Notes under the pieces: model-generated
Told to the model about the DNA's origin: nothing
The model's database searches: none
What the model saw: the letters and a program-made list of their open reading frames with translations, nothing else
Shown here: piece after piece, positions 17,662 through 27,337 of the stretch
How the letters are laid out: each line of letters opens with the position of its first letter
How positions within the stretch are numbered: the first letter of the stretch is position 1
Translations under genes and position numbers: made by a program
Assembly (NCBI GenBank): GCA_016926475.1
Contig: JAFGON010000040.1
Coordinates: forward strand, 19,799-83,798
DNA from: a candidate division WOR-3 bacterium
GTDB taxonomy: Bacteria > SDB-A
Reading direction: 5' to 3'
Length of the DNA stretch: 64,000 nucleotides

Positions 17662-20031
17662 ATGCGTAAAAAAATAGCTATAATTATTCTGACGATGATC
17701 TCCTTTTCATCTTTTATCGTAGCCCATACGGTAACGGGTAAAGTAACTGACATGGACACACACCAGCCTGTGATTGGAGCGAATATAGCGGTTTTTGACC
17801 TCGACGGAAATCTGATTGCCGGTGTCCTGGCCGGTAACGACGGAGCATTTTCGATCGAGAATCTTCCCGCTGGCAGTTATAACCTGAGAGCTATGAGGTT
17901 GGGATACAAGACACAGGTAAAAAACAGGGTGACGGTTCGACCAAACATACCGACGTATGTTGATTTTGAACTTGAAGAAGAACTCCTGCAGATGGAGGGC
18001 ATCACCGTCAGGCCAAAATATTTCGAAAAACCCGAAGACGCTGTCGTGTCGACAAGAAGCATGGATTTTGAAGAAATAATTTCACAGCCTGGCGGTGTAT
18101 ATGACGTACAAAGAGCAGTTCAAGCACTGCCTGCAGTGGTCTCGGGTTCGGACCAGAACAACGAAATCATTGTTCGAGGAGGAAACTACGGAGAAAACCT
18201 TTTTCTGATTGACAACATGGAGATGCTCAACCCCAACCATTTCGGGTGGCAGGGAACAGGCGGAGGGCCTGTGAGCGTAATCAATACTGATTTTATCAGG
18301 AGCATAGACTTCATGGCAGGCGCATTTCCAGCCAGATACGGCGACAAGGCGTCGAGTGTTTTGGACATCACTTTAAGGGAAGGCGTTCGGGACAGGATTC
18401 ATTACAAATTCGATCTGAGCATGGCGGGAGCGGGAGGAACCTTGGAAGGACCTCTTGGAAAGGGAAGTTTTTTAATATCGGCCCACAGAAGTTTTTTGTC
18501 TCTCGTGGCGTCGAGTTTCGGACTGACTGCCGTCCCTCATTACTACAACATCCATTTCAAAGCTGTTTACGATCTTTCTCACACACGTAAATTCTCGTTG
18601 TTGGGAATTTACGGCAAAGACTGGATAACAATCGAGAGTTCAGAGGAAGAAGACGAAGAAATCTACGACGACATAAAAAAAATTGAAGCCAAATCCGATC
18701 AGTACACAGTGGGTGCGAGTATAAAATCCCTTTATTCAATGGGATACTACAACATTACACTTTCAAGGACATACAGCACCTGGAACCATGACATCATCGA
18801 CACTCTGGACATGAGATACCTTTTCAACGATTCGGACGAGGGGGAGAATACAGCGAAAATTGACTTCAACATAAATTTCGCAAGACACACAAAACTGACA
18901 ATGGGTCTTTTTGCCAAAAATGTATCGTTTCATTACGAGACTTGGGCGAGACCTGACACTCTTTTCATTTACGACTCCTCCGGAAACATAGTCGACACCA
19001 CAGACTACATTACCGTTATAGACGTCGACGAAGAAGCCGATTCGTGGAAATACGGGGGTTACGCCCAATTAAGACACGACGCGGGAACTTTTCTGACACT
19101 AAACCTGGGGTTGAGATACGACAAATTCGACTACACTGGATTTGATTGCCTTTCACCAAGGGTGTCTCTATCGGTTCATTTGACTGGAAACACCGACCTC
19201 AATGCGGCTTACGGAGTGCATTTTCAATCTCCTCAGTGGTTTGAACTCGCTTTTGATCCCGAAAACCACTACTTAAAGAGCAAGTACACCGAACAGGTTA
19301 TATTAGGTGTCGAGCATTTGTTCGCTGACGACATCAAGGCGACCCTTGAGGTTTACTACAAACGATACAGAGACGTCCCTATCGACAGGGCTTCGACCAC
19401 TTCCGATCCCAACGACTGGGATGAGGTTTTTGTAAACGAGGGCGATGGCTTCGCCAAGGGCATCGAGTTTTTTCTGCAGAAAAAGGTGATGAAAAATTTC
19501 TGGGGAACGCTGAGTTATTCCTACTCTGTGGCTAAAGCTTTCGACCCGAGAAACGAGCAGAATGAATACAGTTGGGATTTCGACTACGGAAACGTTTTTA
19601 CACTGATAGCAGGATACAGAAAAGAGTATTTTAAAGACGCATGGTATCAGTCCTTTTCAAAATCACTTGTTTATAAATTCATTTCGTTTCTGCCGTTTGT
19701 GCCTTCCGACGCGTCGGAATACACAATAAAATACAGATACCTCGGAGGCAAACCTTACACGCCTGTGACCTATCATCCGGAGTGGAGGAGGTGGGTCGCC
19801 GATCCGGACCAGGCTTACAATTCCGATAGAACAAAACCCTACCAGAGGTTCGACGTGATGTTCTCCAACAGATGGTATTTCAAATCCTGGAACATGGTGT
19901 ATTATCTCGAAGTGGAGAACCTCTTCAACCACCCCAACGTATGGGAATACTACTATTGTGAAGACGGCGAGGTCGAAACCGTCTATCAGATGGGCAGAAT
20001 GATAGTAGGAGGGGTGATATTTGAGTTCTGA
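17662..20031 (+). CDS. TonB-dependent outer-membrane receptor
   Basis: Imports or binds an unknown ligand at the outer membrane. Signal peptide (MRKKIAIIILTMISFSSFIVA), a carboxypeptidase-regulatory-like beta domain (about 22-105, with GANIAVFD and FSIENLPAGSYNLR), a plug domain (RAVQALPAVVSG, IIVRGG, FLIDNMEMLNP, GAFPARYGDKASSVLDI), then a long beta-barrel region ending in aromatic GGVIFEF. 789 residues. ATG 17662 is chosen with GGGAG upstream; the TTG at 17656 would overlap the preceding stop. The plug plus carboxypeptidase-like fold is typical of SusC-like and CirA-like receptors of the FCB group. Overlaps alkD by 11 nt. Confidence 0.87.
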   Translation: MRKKIAIIILTMISFSSFIVAHTVTGKVTDMDTHQPVIGANIAVFDLDGNLIAGVLAGNDGAFSIENLPAGSYNLRAMRLGYKTQVKNRVTVRPNIPTYVDFELEEELLQMEGITVRPKYFEKPEDAVVSTRSMDFEEIISQPGGVYDVQRAVQALPAVVSGSDQNNEIIVRGGNYGENLFLIDNMEMLNPNHFGWQGTGGGPVSVINTDFIRSIDFMAGAFPARYGDKASSVLDITLREGVRDRIHYKFDLSMAGAGGTLEGPLGKGSFLISAHRSFLSLVASSFGLTAVPHYYNIHFKAVYDLSHTRKFSLLGIYGKDWITIESSEEEDEEIYDDIKKIEAKSDQYTVGASIKSLYSMGYYNITLSRTYSTWNHDIIDTLDMRYLFNDSDEGENTAKIDFNINFARHTKLTMGLFAKNVSFHYETWARPDTLFIYDSSGNIVDTTDYITVIDVDEEADSWKYGGYAQLRHDAGTFLTLNLGLRYDKFDYTGFDCLSPRVSLSVHLTGNTDLNAAYGVHFQSPQWFELAFDPENHYLKSKYTEQVILGVEHLFADDIKATLEVYYKRYRDVPIDRASTTSDPNDWDEVFVNEGDGFAKGIEFFLQKKVMKNFWGTLSYSYSVAKAFDPRNEQNEYSWDFDYGNVFTLIAGYRKEYFKDAWYQSFSKSLVYKFISFLPFVPSDASEYTIKYRYLGGKPYTPVTYHPEWRRWVADPDQAYNSDRTKPYQRFDVMFSNRWYFKSWNMVYYLEVENLFNHPNVWEYYYCEDGEVETVYQMGRMIVGGVIFEF

Positions 20032-20740
20032 CAAAAGCTCCTACAAGAAGATTTCTCTCGATCTGAAAAAAGCGAAAAATCGTGAAAAAGCTTTTATCCT
20101 CCAGAAATTTTTCAAGACCGGCAGAGGCGAATACGGCGAAGGTGATGTCTTCTACGGGATTACAGTTCCGTACCTGAGAAAATTATCTGCAAGATTCGCA
20201 GGAGCGGATTTTTTCGTTCTCGAAAAATTGCTCGAATCTGAAATTCACGAGGAAAGAACGCTCGCTTTGTTCATACTCATCAGAAAATTCGAAAATGGGA
20301 ACGAAAGCGACAGAAAAGCGGTATTCAAAATTTATTTCAAGAAGAAAAAACGCGTGAATAACTGGGACCTTGTTGATTTGTCGGCCCCGAAAATCGTCGG
20401 AGCGTATCTTGAGGACAAAGACAGATCTCTGCTTTACAAACTGGCGGCCTCGAAAAACCTCTGGGAGAGAAGAATCGCCGTTATATCCACCTACACTTTC
20501 ATTAAAAAAGGTGATTTCAAAGACGCGTTGAACCTGTCGGAAATCCTACTTGACGAAAAACATGACCTCATCCACAAAGCGACAGGATGGATGCTCAGGG
20601 AAATAGGAAAGAAAGACGAAAGCGTTTTGTTGAAATTTCTGGAAAAGCACTGCGCGAAAATGCCCAGAACCATGCTCAGGTATTCGATCGAAAAGCTGGA
20701 CACTAAAAGAAGAAAATATTATCTCGGAAAAAAACAATAA
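20021..20740 (+). CDS. AlkD-like DNA alkylation repair glycosylase
   Basis: HEAT-like repeat DNA glycosylase family that removes alkylated bases. Seen: NNWDLVDLSAP, LWERRIAVISTY, HKATGWMLREIGKKDE and MPRTMLRYSIEKL, all conserved in AlkD. 239 residues, normal size. TTG start with a strong AGGAGGGG site, overlapping the TonB receptor stop. It ends in a bidirectional terminator. Pairing with a TonB receptor is probably chance of operon order rather than function. Confidence 0.9.
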   Translation: MSSDKSSYKKISLDLKKAKNREKAFILQKFFKTGRGEYGEGDVFYGITVPYLRKLSARFAGADFFVLEKLLESEIHEERTLALFILIRKFENGNESDRKAVFKIYFKKKKRVNNWDLVDLSAPKIVGAYLEDKDRSLLYKLAASKNLWERRIAVISTYTFIKKGDFKDALNLSEILLDEKHDLIHKATGWMLREIGKKDESVLLKFLEKHCAKMPRTMLRYSIEKLDTKRRKYYLGKKQ

Positions 20741-20766
20741 AAAGGGGGCTTGCGCCCCCTTTTTTA
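20741..20766. terminator. Bidirectional intrinsic terminator
   Basis: GGGGGC (20744-20749) pairs with GCCCCC (20754-20759) around TTGC, flanked by A's and T's, so it works on both strands. It ends alkD on the plus strand and the converging secreted-protein gene on the minus strand. Confidence 0.88.
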
Positions 20767-22650
20767 TTCGACAAAGATAAGTTTTACCTGACCTGAATTT
20801 TCACCGGCTGTAACTTTCACGAAATAAACTCCCCGGGTCAATTCTTGTCCCTGGTTGTCATTTCCGTTCCAGTGAACTGTCATCAGTCTGTCAGCGTCGT
20901 TCAGACCGAAGTTGAACTCGCGGACTGTTCTACCGGATACGTCGAATATCTCGACCTCTGAGAGAATCCCAGCCGGCGAGGTGAAAGAGATGAGAACATT
21001 CTTTACGAAAGGATTTGGAGAGGCAGTCAAAGCGACCCATGAAGAATTGACAGGTGGCTGCTCCGCCACAGCGTTCAGACCGTCGAGGAAGAAAACCATT
21101 ATGGAGTCGAGAATGTCCGCTCTCGTCGAGGCATCTGCTGCGTCAGTGAGCATTCCGAGCTCGAAACTGGTTCCAACCGTCCTGTAAGTCGCGGTTTGAT
21201 TCGCAACTCCGCAGTTGTAGTTGTCGTTTCCGTCGCTGAAAATCACAAATCCGGTACCGGTCGCGTTGATTTGGTCAATGTAGCTGTTTTCACCGGCATA
21301 GGCGAAATTCATGGAGTTGGTGAATGTTCCGGACGCGCCGACGACTGGTCCAAGATTCCCGGAACCGTCTGCTACCGCCTGGATTCCGAAAACCGGACCA
21401 AAATTGTGGCCGCCTCCGTAACTGGGGTCGTAAAACCACATGTCACCGCCTTCCATGTAGGCGCATCCCCCGTTGTTGATAAAATCTATTATCGAGGTAG
21501 CTATGGCTCCCCCCGATGATATTACGGTATTGTTTGGATAGACGCCAAGGCAAACAAAAATGGATTTGAAAAAAGATAAATCCGAAGGCAGTTGAATTGA
21601 ATGTATTCCGGAGTAACCGATTGCGCTGAGAATACTGTCAATTTTGATTCCGGATCCGGCAGATGGATCGAGATTTAAAACGAGGTAACTGTATTTTCCG
21701 ACGGTAAGGTCGAACGAGAAGGTGTCGCAGAAACCCGCGTCTGTTACAACAAGGTTGAAAGCGGCTTCATACCCTTCCGGTGTTGAAACGTCCACAGAAA
21801 GGTTGAATGGATCAGAGACGTTCGTCTTTGTGCTGTCTATCGACAACGGGCCGAACACTGCGCTGTTGTCGTTTATTGTTATGTTGGGATCAGAAGAAGA
21901 TAAAACGGAAGTGATGTTCGTGAAATTTGTCCCTCCGACGTTTTTGATGGTCGCCAGAAGGTTAGCTGTTTCACCGGGGTCCAACCTGCCGTTGCTGTTA
22001 CCGGCAGCGTCGTCGACAGTTGTACTCAATAAAACAAGATAAGGGGTTGACCCTGAATAGGAAAGTGTTATTTCATCGGCGGAGACCTCCGCCAGTTCTG
22101 AACCCCCTCAACAGTCGTAGGTAGAGTCGAATAGAGCAATTTCAATTTTGTTTACTTGCAGGGGATCTACACCTGTCAGATTTGTAAGTTCGGTGCCGAC
22201 GTTAAAAGAGTAATTGTGCCACTGGGAGTCGACGGCTTGTATCAAGTGCATCGTTGGTGAGTTCGCCCAAGGACAGTAGCTGGTCTTTGAACAGATCCTG
22301 GTCTGACCGAGGACGTTGCCGGATATATCGAGGTACTTCAGACTCAGTGCAGTTCCTGCCCAAGCTGTCGAAGTCGCGTAAGCGTAAAGTCTGACGCTTG
22401 CCGAAAATACAATGTCGGTTGTGGGAACTGTAACTGTCTGGTTTAAAAGGGCGTATCCGCCTCCATCGGTTTTGCGGACCATTACTTCGTAATCAGGGTC
22501 GGGGTCATAGTTAGTCGCCCGGTTTACACTCGCTCCGGATCCGTTGAGAATCTGTTTCCATCCCACGGAGAGATCTTGCTCAAAGTCGCCGTTGACTACG
22601 TATTGGGATGTTGAAAAACCGATCAGCAAAGACAGGATTACGGACAGCAT
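20764..22650 (-). CDS. Secreted FlgD-tail protein with in-frame UGA; candidate selenoprotein
   Basis: One reading frame runs from ATG 22650 to 20764, broken only by UGA at 22110-22108 (codon 181). Signal peptide at the start, a jelly-roll-like domain up to STYDC, then UGA, GGSELAEVSADEITLSY, an Ig/CARDB-like region (DPGETANLLATIKNVG), a second domain, and a C-terminal FlgD/sorting-type domain (ASPNPF, IFDVSGRTVREF, GVYFVKVTAG). A GC-rich hairpin with the fdhF-like loop AGGUCU lies 14 nt after the UGA, so reading it as selenocysteine (Cys-Sec-Gly-Gly) is plausible. Alternatives are a nonsense mutation or sequencing error, or two genes (22108-22656 and 20764-22029). ATG 22650 is preferred because GAGGAGGT abuts the ATG at 22656. 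Confidence 0.7.
22078..22093 (-). promoter_or_regulatory. SECIS-like hairpin after in-frame UGA
   Basis: On the minus strand GGCGG-AGGUCU-CCGCC forms a perfect 5-bp GC stem with a six-base loop. The loop is identical to that of the E. coli fdhF SECIS (from memory). Counting U of UGA as 1, the loop G-U is at 25-26, against 23-24 in fdhF. No SelB or selenocysteine tRNA gene lies in the window to confirm it. Confidence 0.5.
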
Positions 22651-22713
22651 AGGCATACCTCCTCGTTTGGTTGGATCTAATTCTAATAGTCCGGCAAAAC
22701 GAAAGCAACGGCT

Positions 22714-24065
22714 TTAGACGTAAGAAGGAATTTTGTATTTAATCCATCCCCCTCTTTTGTAAAAAACAAAAAGAAACAGGGATTCAATCAGTAGTGAAAA
22801 GCCAATTCCTGACCATACCCCGACTACGTCGAGGAAAAGGTGTTTTGCGAGAAAGTAGGAAAGGGGGAGCTTGATAAGCCAATTTGCTATTATCGAGGTT
22901 ATCAGAGGAGGAACATTGTATCCTGACCCTCTGTGGACAGCGTTGAAAGTCGCGGAAAGAGGATAGAAAAGGAGAGAAATTCCAATTATTTTCAGATACG
23001 AGGAGCCACTTTTTACTACCGAGGGATTGACGCTGAAAACTTTCGTCAATTCTTCCGAAAAGACAAAAATCAGCGAGCAGGTGATTATCTGAACCAGATA
23101 CCCCATTCTCAACGACCGCAGAACTACCTCTCTGGCTTTATCAATATTTTTTTGCCGAGGAGCTGACCGATAAAAGTCTGAACAGCCATCATCAGACCGT
23201 CCATGTAAATGAAAGTTACTCCTATTATTCTGCTGCCAATTCCAAAAGCGGCTATAGATATGTCTCCGTAGAAGGACACTATTTTGTATATCAGCATACC
23301 GGTCACCGGCCTTGTAATCCCAAAGAAAAAAGCCGGAATTCCGGTTTTTAAAAAACTAATGGATAAATCCTTTTGAAAAGAGGGTTTAACGGCGCCGAAT
23401 TTTTTTAGAAAAAAAAACGTGAACAGAGAAAAACCAATCAGAATCGAGACAGAAGAAGCTATCGCGGCTCCAGAAGTTTCCAATCTCGGGAAGAAAAACC
23501 AACCGAAAATAAAAAAAGGGTCGAGTAGGATGTTTATAAGCAGAGTCGTTATCGTCAGTTTCATCGGGGTTTTGGAATCTCCGGTTCCGAAAAATATATT
23601 ATACATTATGTCCAGTATGAAGAGAAAAGCGAAACCAAGGAGCATTATTCGCATGTATGTTTTTGCCTGGGAGAGAACTTCACCTTTGGCTCCGAAAAAA
23701 CTTAGAATTTGATCTGAAAACAAAATTGAGGGCACGATCAAAACCAGGGCAATCAGAATCGAGAAAAAAAGTGAAATTGAAATGCTTTTTTTCAGAAGCT
23801 CCGTGTCTTTTGAACCATAAGCTCTTGAGACGAAAGCTATGGCTCCAGAAGAAACAAGAGTCATGGAAGATATAAGAATAAACAAAAACGATCCGACCAT
23901 GCTCACAGCGGCGACCGAGATATGACCAAGTTTTCCTATCCAGAACATATCTGTGACATCGAGCAGTGTGAATGCGAGTGATGATACCATCACAGGCCAG
24001 GAAAGATTCCAGATGTTGCCGTAGGTAATATTTTCCGGATCGAAATTTCTTGTATTTTCAACCAT
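22714..24065 (-). pseudogene. MATE-family efflux transporter, single-base frameshift
   Basis: Multidrug/toxin extrusion (MATE) cation antiporter with about 12 membrane segments, in two frames. The N-terminal part (24065 to 23124) runs from MVENTRNFDPENITYGNIW to GQLLGKK and then hits a stop; the C-terminal part (from about 23154 to 22714) continues LRMGYLVQIITCS. At the join is A7 (T7 on plus, 23147-23153). One extra A would give GKKNIDKAREVVLRSLRMGYL, a normal MATE sequence, so the gene is whole but for one base. It may be a true mutation, transcriptional slippage, or an assembly error. ATG 24065 is chosen; the longer ORF from 24140 would crowd the divergent promoter. Confidence 0.85.
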
Positions 24066-24089
24066 ATTTTCAACTTTTCTTTTTAAGTT

Positions 24090-24117
24090 TTGCGATGATT
24101 TCCCAATAGAGTATAAT
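24090..24117 (+). promoter_or_regulatory. Sigma70-type promoter for the alkyltransferase-like gene
   Basis: TTGCGA (24090-24095), 16-base spacer, perfect TATAAT (24112-24117), 26 bases before ATG 24144. It lies in the divergent gap between this gene and the MATE gene. Confidence 0.55.
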
Positions 24118-24143
24118 GATATTAAAAATTTATAAAGCATTTA

Positions 24144-24473
24144 ATGGATGATATGGAAGATTTTACCGGAGCTGTCATCGAGACTGTAAAATTAATCCCT
24201 CGCGGAAAAGTGATGACATACGGACAAATAGCATCTTTCGTCGGTTCACCGAGAAGTTCAAGGCAGGTTTCGAGGATACTGCATTCGTGCAGTGAAAAGT
24301 TCTCTTTGCCCTGGCACAGAATTGTCAATTCAAAGGGTGAAATTGCGTTCAAGAGAAACCAGGCTTATTCAGAGCAAAAAACTCTTCTCGAAGGTGAAGG
24401 GATCGTTTTCGACAAAGAGGGAAGGATAGACCTCGATAAATTTTTGTTTAAGCCTTTCAACGGAAATAGCTGA
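24144..24473 (+). CDS. Alkyltransferase-like protein (Atl), O6-alkylguanine recognition
   Basis: A 109-residue member of the MGMT/Ogt DNA-binding domain family (VMTYGQIASFVGSPRSSRQVSRIL). The active-site motif PCHR of true methyltransferases reads PWHRIV here: Trp replaces the alkyl-accepting Cys, the hallmark of Atl proteins, which bind O6-alkylguanine and hand it to nucleotide excision repair. No N-terminal Ada/Ogt domain. Driven by its own promoter; 15 nt before the sodium symporter gene, so the two may share a transcript. Confidence 0.88.
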   Translation: MDDMEDFTGAVIETVKLIPRGKVMTYGQIASFVGSPRSSRQVSRILHSCSEKFSLPWHRIVNSKGEIAFKRNQAYSEQKTLLEGEGIVFDKEGRIDLDKFLFKPFNGNS

Positions 24474-24488
24474 AAAGGAGGAAAGAAA

Positions 24489-26186
24489 ATGGGCAGGGAT
24501 AAAGGTCTTTGGGATTCAAGGACGGCTTTTGTTCTCGCTTCTATAGGTTCGGCTATAGGCCTGGGAAATATCTGGCGTTTTCCCTACATTTGCTACAAAT
24601 ACGGGGGAGGCTCTTTTTTGATAGCCTACATAATAGCACTTTTTGTTGCCGGGATTCCTCTTCTTCTTCTTGAATTTTCTTTAGGGCATAAAATGGCGGG
24701 TTCCGCCCCCTTCGCTTTTTCAAAATTGAAGTTCTCTTTTAAAGGCAGTTCTTCGGAAGAAGAAATCACCGAAAAAAAAGGCGATTTCCAGTGGGTCGGA
24801 TGGATCGCGCTTTTCATAGGTTTTTTTATAACAACTTATTACGCCGTAATAATGGGGTGGTCTTTTGATTACCTTTACTATTCGGTAAAAATGTCGTGGT
24901 CACAAGTCGGCCCGGAAAAGTTTTTCTATGAAAATGTCCTGCATTTAACTGAAGGCGTTTTCGATTTCGGCAAACTTCAACTGCCTATCATTATTGGGCT
25001 CGTCATAAGCTGGATATGGATTGTCTTGTCGATTTGGAAAGGCGCTAAAACAGTAGGTAAAGTAGTATTTGTCACGGTGACTTTGCCATGGCTTCTGCTC
25101 CTGGTTTTCGTCTTTAGGGGTGTCTTTCTTCCCGGTGCCTCAGAGGGAATAAAATACTACCTTTTGCCGGATTTCACGATGCTTTTGAACGTAGAGCTCT
25201 GGCACGCGGCGTTTTCTCAAGTTTTCTTTTCTCTTTCGATAGGCTTCGGAATTATGGTGGCGTACGCGAGTTTTCTGCCGGAGAAATCCGATATAGCAAA
25301 CAGTGCAGTCATAATAGCTCTGGCGGACGCCGCGACCGCTTTCGTCGGCGGATTCGCGGTTTTCTCAGCCCTGGGTTATTACGCCAAAATCCAGGGTGTT
25401 GACGTCTGTGATGTCATGCAGTCAGGACCCCATCTCGCTTTTGTTACTTATCCCGAAATAATTTCAAAACTGCCCTTCGCGCCTTTTTTTGGTTTTTTGT
25501 TTTTCCTGATGCTGCTCACATTGGCCATTGATTCGGCATTTTCACTTGTCGAAGGTATCGTAGCCGGTCTGATGGACAAATTCAACATAGGCAGAATGAA
25601 GACCAACCTCGGAGTCGCCGCCGCCACGTTTCTCGTCGGATTGATTTTCACTTTCGGAGCGGGTCTATATTGGCTCGATATAACAGATCACTTTATGAAT
25701 AACTTTGGGCTTTTCACCGTGGCATTTTTGGAAGCTCTCGTTGTCGGTTACGCGGTATCTCCCGAAGAGATAAGAAAATACATAAACCAAAAATCCGAAA
25801 TTCAAATAGGCAAGTGGTGGACCGTTTCCGTCAAGTACTTCATACCGATAATCGCCTTTGTGCTGTTGTTCTTTTCTATAAAATCAGTGTTGTTTTCAAA
25901 CTATGGAGGGTATCCTGCTCTCGCTGTTTTCCTCGCAGGGTGGCTACCCCTTCTAATAGCGGCAGTTGGATCTTATATACTCTCAAGCAAAAAAATACCT
26001 TGGAGCGTGCTTTTGATCGGCGTGTTGACTGCTGTTTTAATTTGGACTTTAAAAAGATTCGACCTTCTGTCGGGGTTGAACAAGTTGATACCCGATATTA
26101 TTCTCACTATAGTGATATTCATATTCACTTTCTTTGTCTTGATAGGAGGGGTTGTTTATTTTCTCATCATAGCAAAAAAGAGATAG
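24489..26186 (+). CDS. Sodium:neurotransmitter symporter family transporter
   Basis: Inner-membrane Na+-coupled transporter for amino acids or amines. Seen: N-terminal SRTAFVLASIGSAIGLGNIWRF with the SNF signature, then about 12 hydrophobic segments over 565 residues. Strong AAAGGAGGAAAG ribosome site. The C-terminal end adds a twelfth segment as in many bacterial members. Substrate is not predictable. Followed after two nt by RmuC. Confidence 0.9.
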   Translation: MGRDKGLWDSRTAFVLASIGSAIGLGNIWRFPYICYKYGGGSFLIAYIIALFVAGIPLLLLEFSLGHKMAGSAPFAFSKLKFSFKGSSSEEEITEKKGDFQWVGWIALFIGFFITTYYAVIMGWSFDYLYYSVKMSWSQVGPEKFFYENVLHLTEGVFDFGKLQLPIIIGLVISWIWIVLSIWKGAKTVGKVVFVTVTLPWLLLLVFVFRGVFLPGASEGIKYYLLPDFTMLLNVELWHAAFSQVFFSLSIGFGIMVAYASFLPEKSDIANSAVIIALADAATAFVGGFAVFSALGYYAKIQGVDVCDVMQSGPHLAFVTYPEIISKLPFAPFFGFLFFLMLLTLAIDSAFSLVEGIVAGLMDKFNIGRMKTNLGVAAATFLVGLIFTFGAGLYWLDITDHFMNNFGLFTVAFLEALVVGYAVSPEEIRKYINQKSEIQIGKWWTVSVKYFIPIIAFVLLFFSIKSVLFSNYGGYPALAVFLAGWLPLLIAAVGSYILSSKKIPWSVLLIGVLTAVLIWTLKRFDLLSGLNKLIPDIILTIVIFIFTFFVLIGGVVYFLIIAKKR

Positions 26187-26188
26187 TT

Positions 26189-27337
26189 TTGAACTGGGCG
26201 CCTTTTCTTTCTCTGGGGTTGAACGCCGCAATGATTATTCTGATAGGAGCGGCACTTTATTACTTTTCCAAAAAGATATTCGACAAGGAAAAGTCATTTT
26301 TCGGCGAAATGGTCAAAGACAACCAATCAACCGAAAAAAGACTGCTCGATGAACTCAGCCGCTCGCGTATTGAGAGTGACAACAAGCTTGAAAACATGAG
26401 AAATTCAATAAACGAATCGCTGAGAAACGTCCAGGAAGACAGCATGAAAAACCTCGAGAAAATCAGGGCGACCGTGGAGGATAAACTGCAGGGAACTCTC
26501 GAGAAAAAATTGACTGAATCGTTCGGAATCGTCAGCGAAAGGCTTGAGCAAGTTTACAAAGGACTCGGAGAAATGCAGAGCGTCGCCGCCGGAGTAGGTG
26601 ACCTAAAGAAAGTGCTTTCAAACGTCAAGACAAGAGGAGTTCTGGGAGAATTTCAACTCGAGAGTATTTTGGAACAGGTCATGGCACCCGATCAGTATAT
26701 CAAAAATTTCAAACCCAGGGACGGCAGGGGAGAGGTTGAATTCGCTATTTTGTTGCCCGGAAAAGATAAAGACGAAAAAGGAAAAATATTCCTGCCGGTA
26801 GATTCGAAATTTCCAGTTGAAAATTATCTTAAAATGGTTGAAGCGCAGGAAAACGCAAACAAAAATGAAATTGATAAGTATTCTAAAGCTCTAGAAAACG
26901 ATATAAAAAATCAAGCGGCAAAGATAAACGAAAAATACATATACCCGCCTGTGACGACGGATTTCGCTCTTATGTTTTTACCCTCGGAGAGTCTTTTCGC
27001 AGAAGTTGTCAGAAGGCCTGGTCTCATAGAAAAGCTTCAAAACGATAGTCGTATTGTTGTCTCCGGACCGACGACTCTGTGGGCGATTTTGACAAGTCTT
27101 CAGATGGGTTTCAGGACACTTGCGATTCAGAAAAGGTCATCAGAGGTTTGGAAGATACTCGGAGCCGTCAAGACTGAATGGGCAAAATACGGTGAACAGC
27201 TCGCGAAAATTCACAAAAAATTGGACGAGGCATCCGGAGCAGTTTCCGAAGCGGAAAAGAATTTGAGAAAAGTAGAAAAAAACCTGAGAGATGTGGAGGT
27301 TTTGCCTGAAGAAGAAGCCAGAAAACTTCTTGAATAG
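26189..27337 (+). CDS. rmuC: RmuC-domain DNA recombination protein
   Basis: RmuC limits DNA inversions and rearrangements in E. coli. Seen: an N-terminal membrane helix (MIILIGAALYYF), a long coiled coil (about 30-130), then the conserved nuclease-like domain with TRGVLGEFQLESILEQV, FLPVDSKFPVENY and YPPVTTDFALMFLPSE. 382 residues. TTG 26189, two nt after the symporter stop, is chosen; a much longer frame from 25814 overlaps the symporter and is spurious. Its 3' end is overlapped on the other strand by the DUF1232 reading frame. Confidence 0.87.
   Translation: MNWAPFLSLGLNAAMIILIGAALYYFSKKIFDKEKSFFGEMVKDNQSTEKRLLDELSRSRIESDNKLENMRNSINESLRNVQEDSMKNLEKIRATVEDKLQGTLEKKLTESFGIVSERLEQVYKGLGEMQSVAAGVGDLKKVLSNVKTRGVLGEFQLESILEQVMAPDQYIKNFKPRDGRGEVEFAILLPGKDKDEKGKIFLPVDSKFPVENYLKMVEAQENANKNEIDKYSKALENDIKNQAAKINEKYIYPPVTTDFALMFLPSESLFAEVVRRPGLIEKLQNDSRIVVSGPTTLWAILTSLQMGFRTLAIQKRSSEVWKILGAVKTEWAKYGEQLAKIHKKLDEASGAVSEAEKNLRKVEKNLRDVEVLPEEEARKLLE

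Noticed and set aside
22108-22110. Alternative genetic code with UGA as Trp or Gly
   Set aside because: UGA ends many intact genes here (for example the helicase-nuclease at 3220-3222), and no other gene has an internal UGA.
25814-26188. Long N-terminal extension of rmuC inside the symporter gene
   Set aside because: The sequence is Cys/Arg/Trp-rich and is antiphase to the well-conserved symporter; RmuC begins naturally at 26189.
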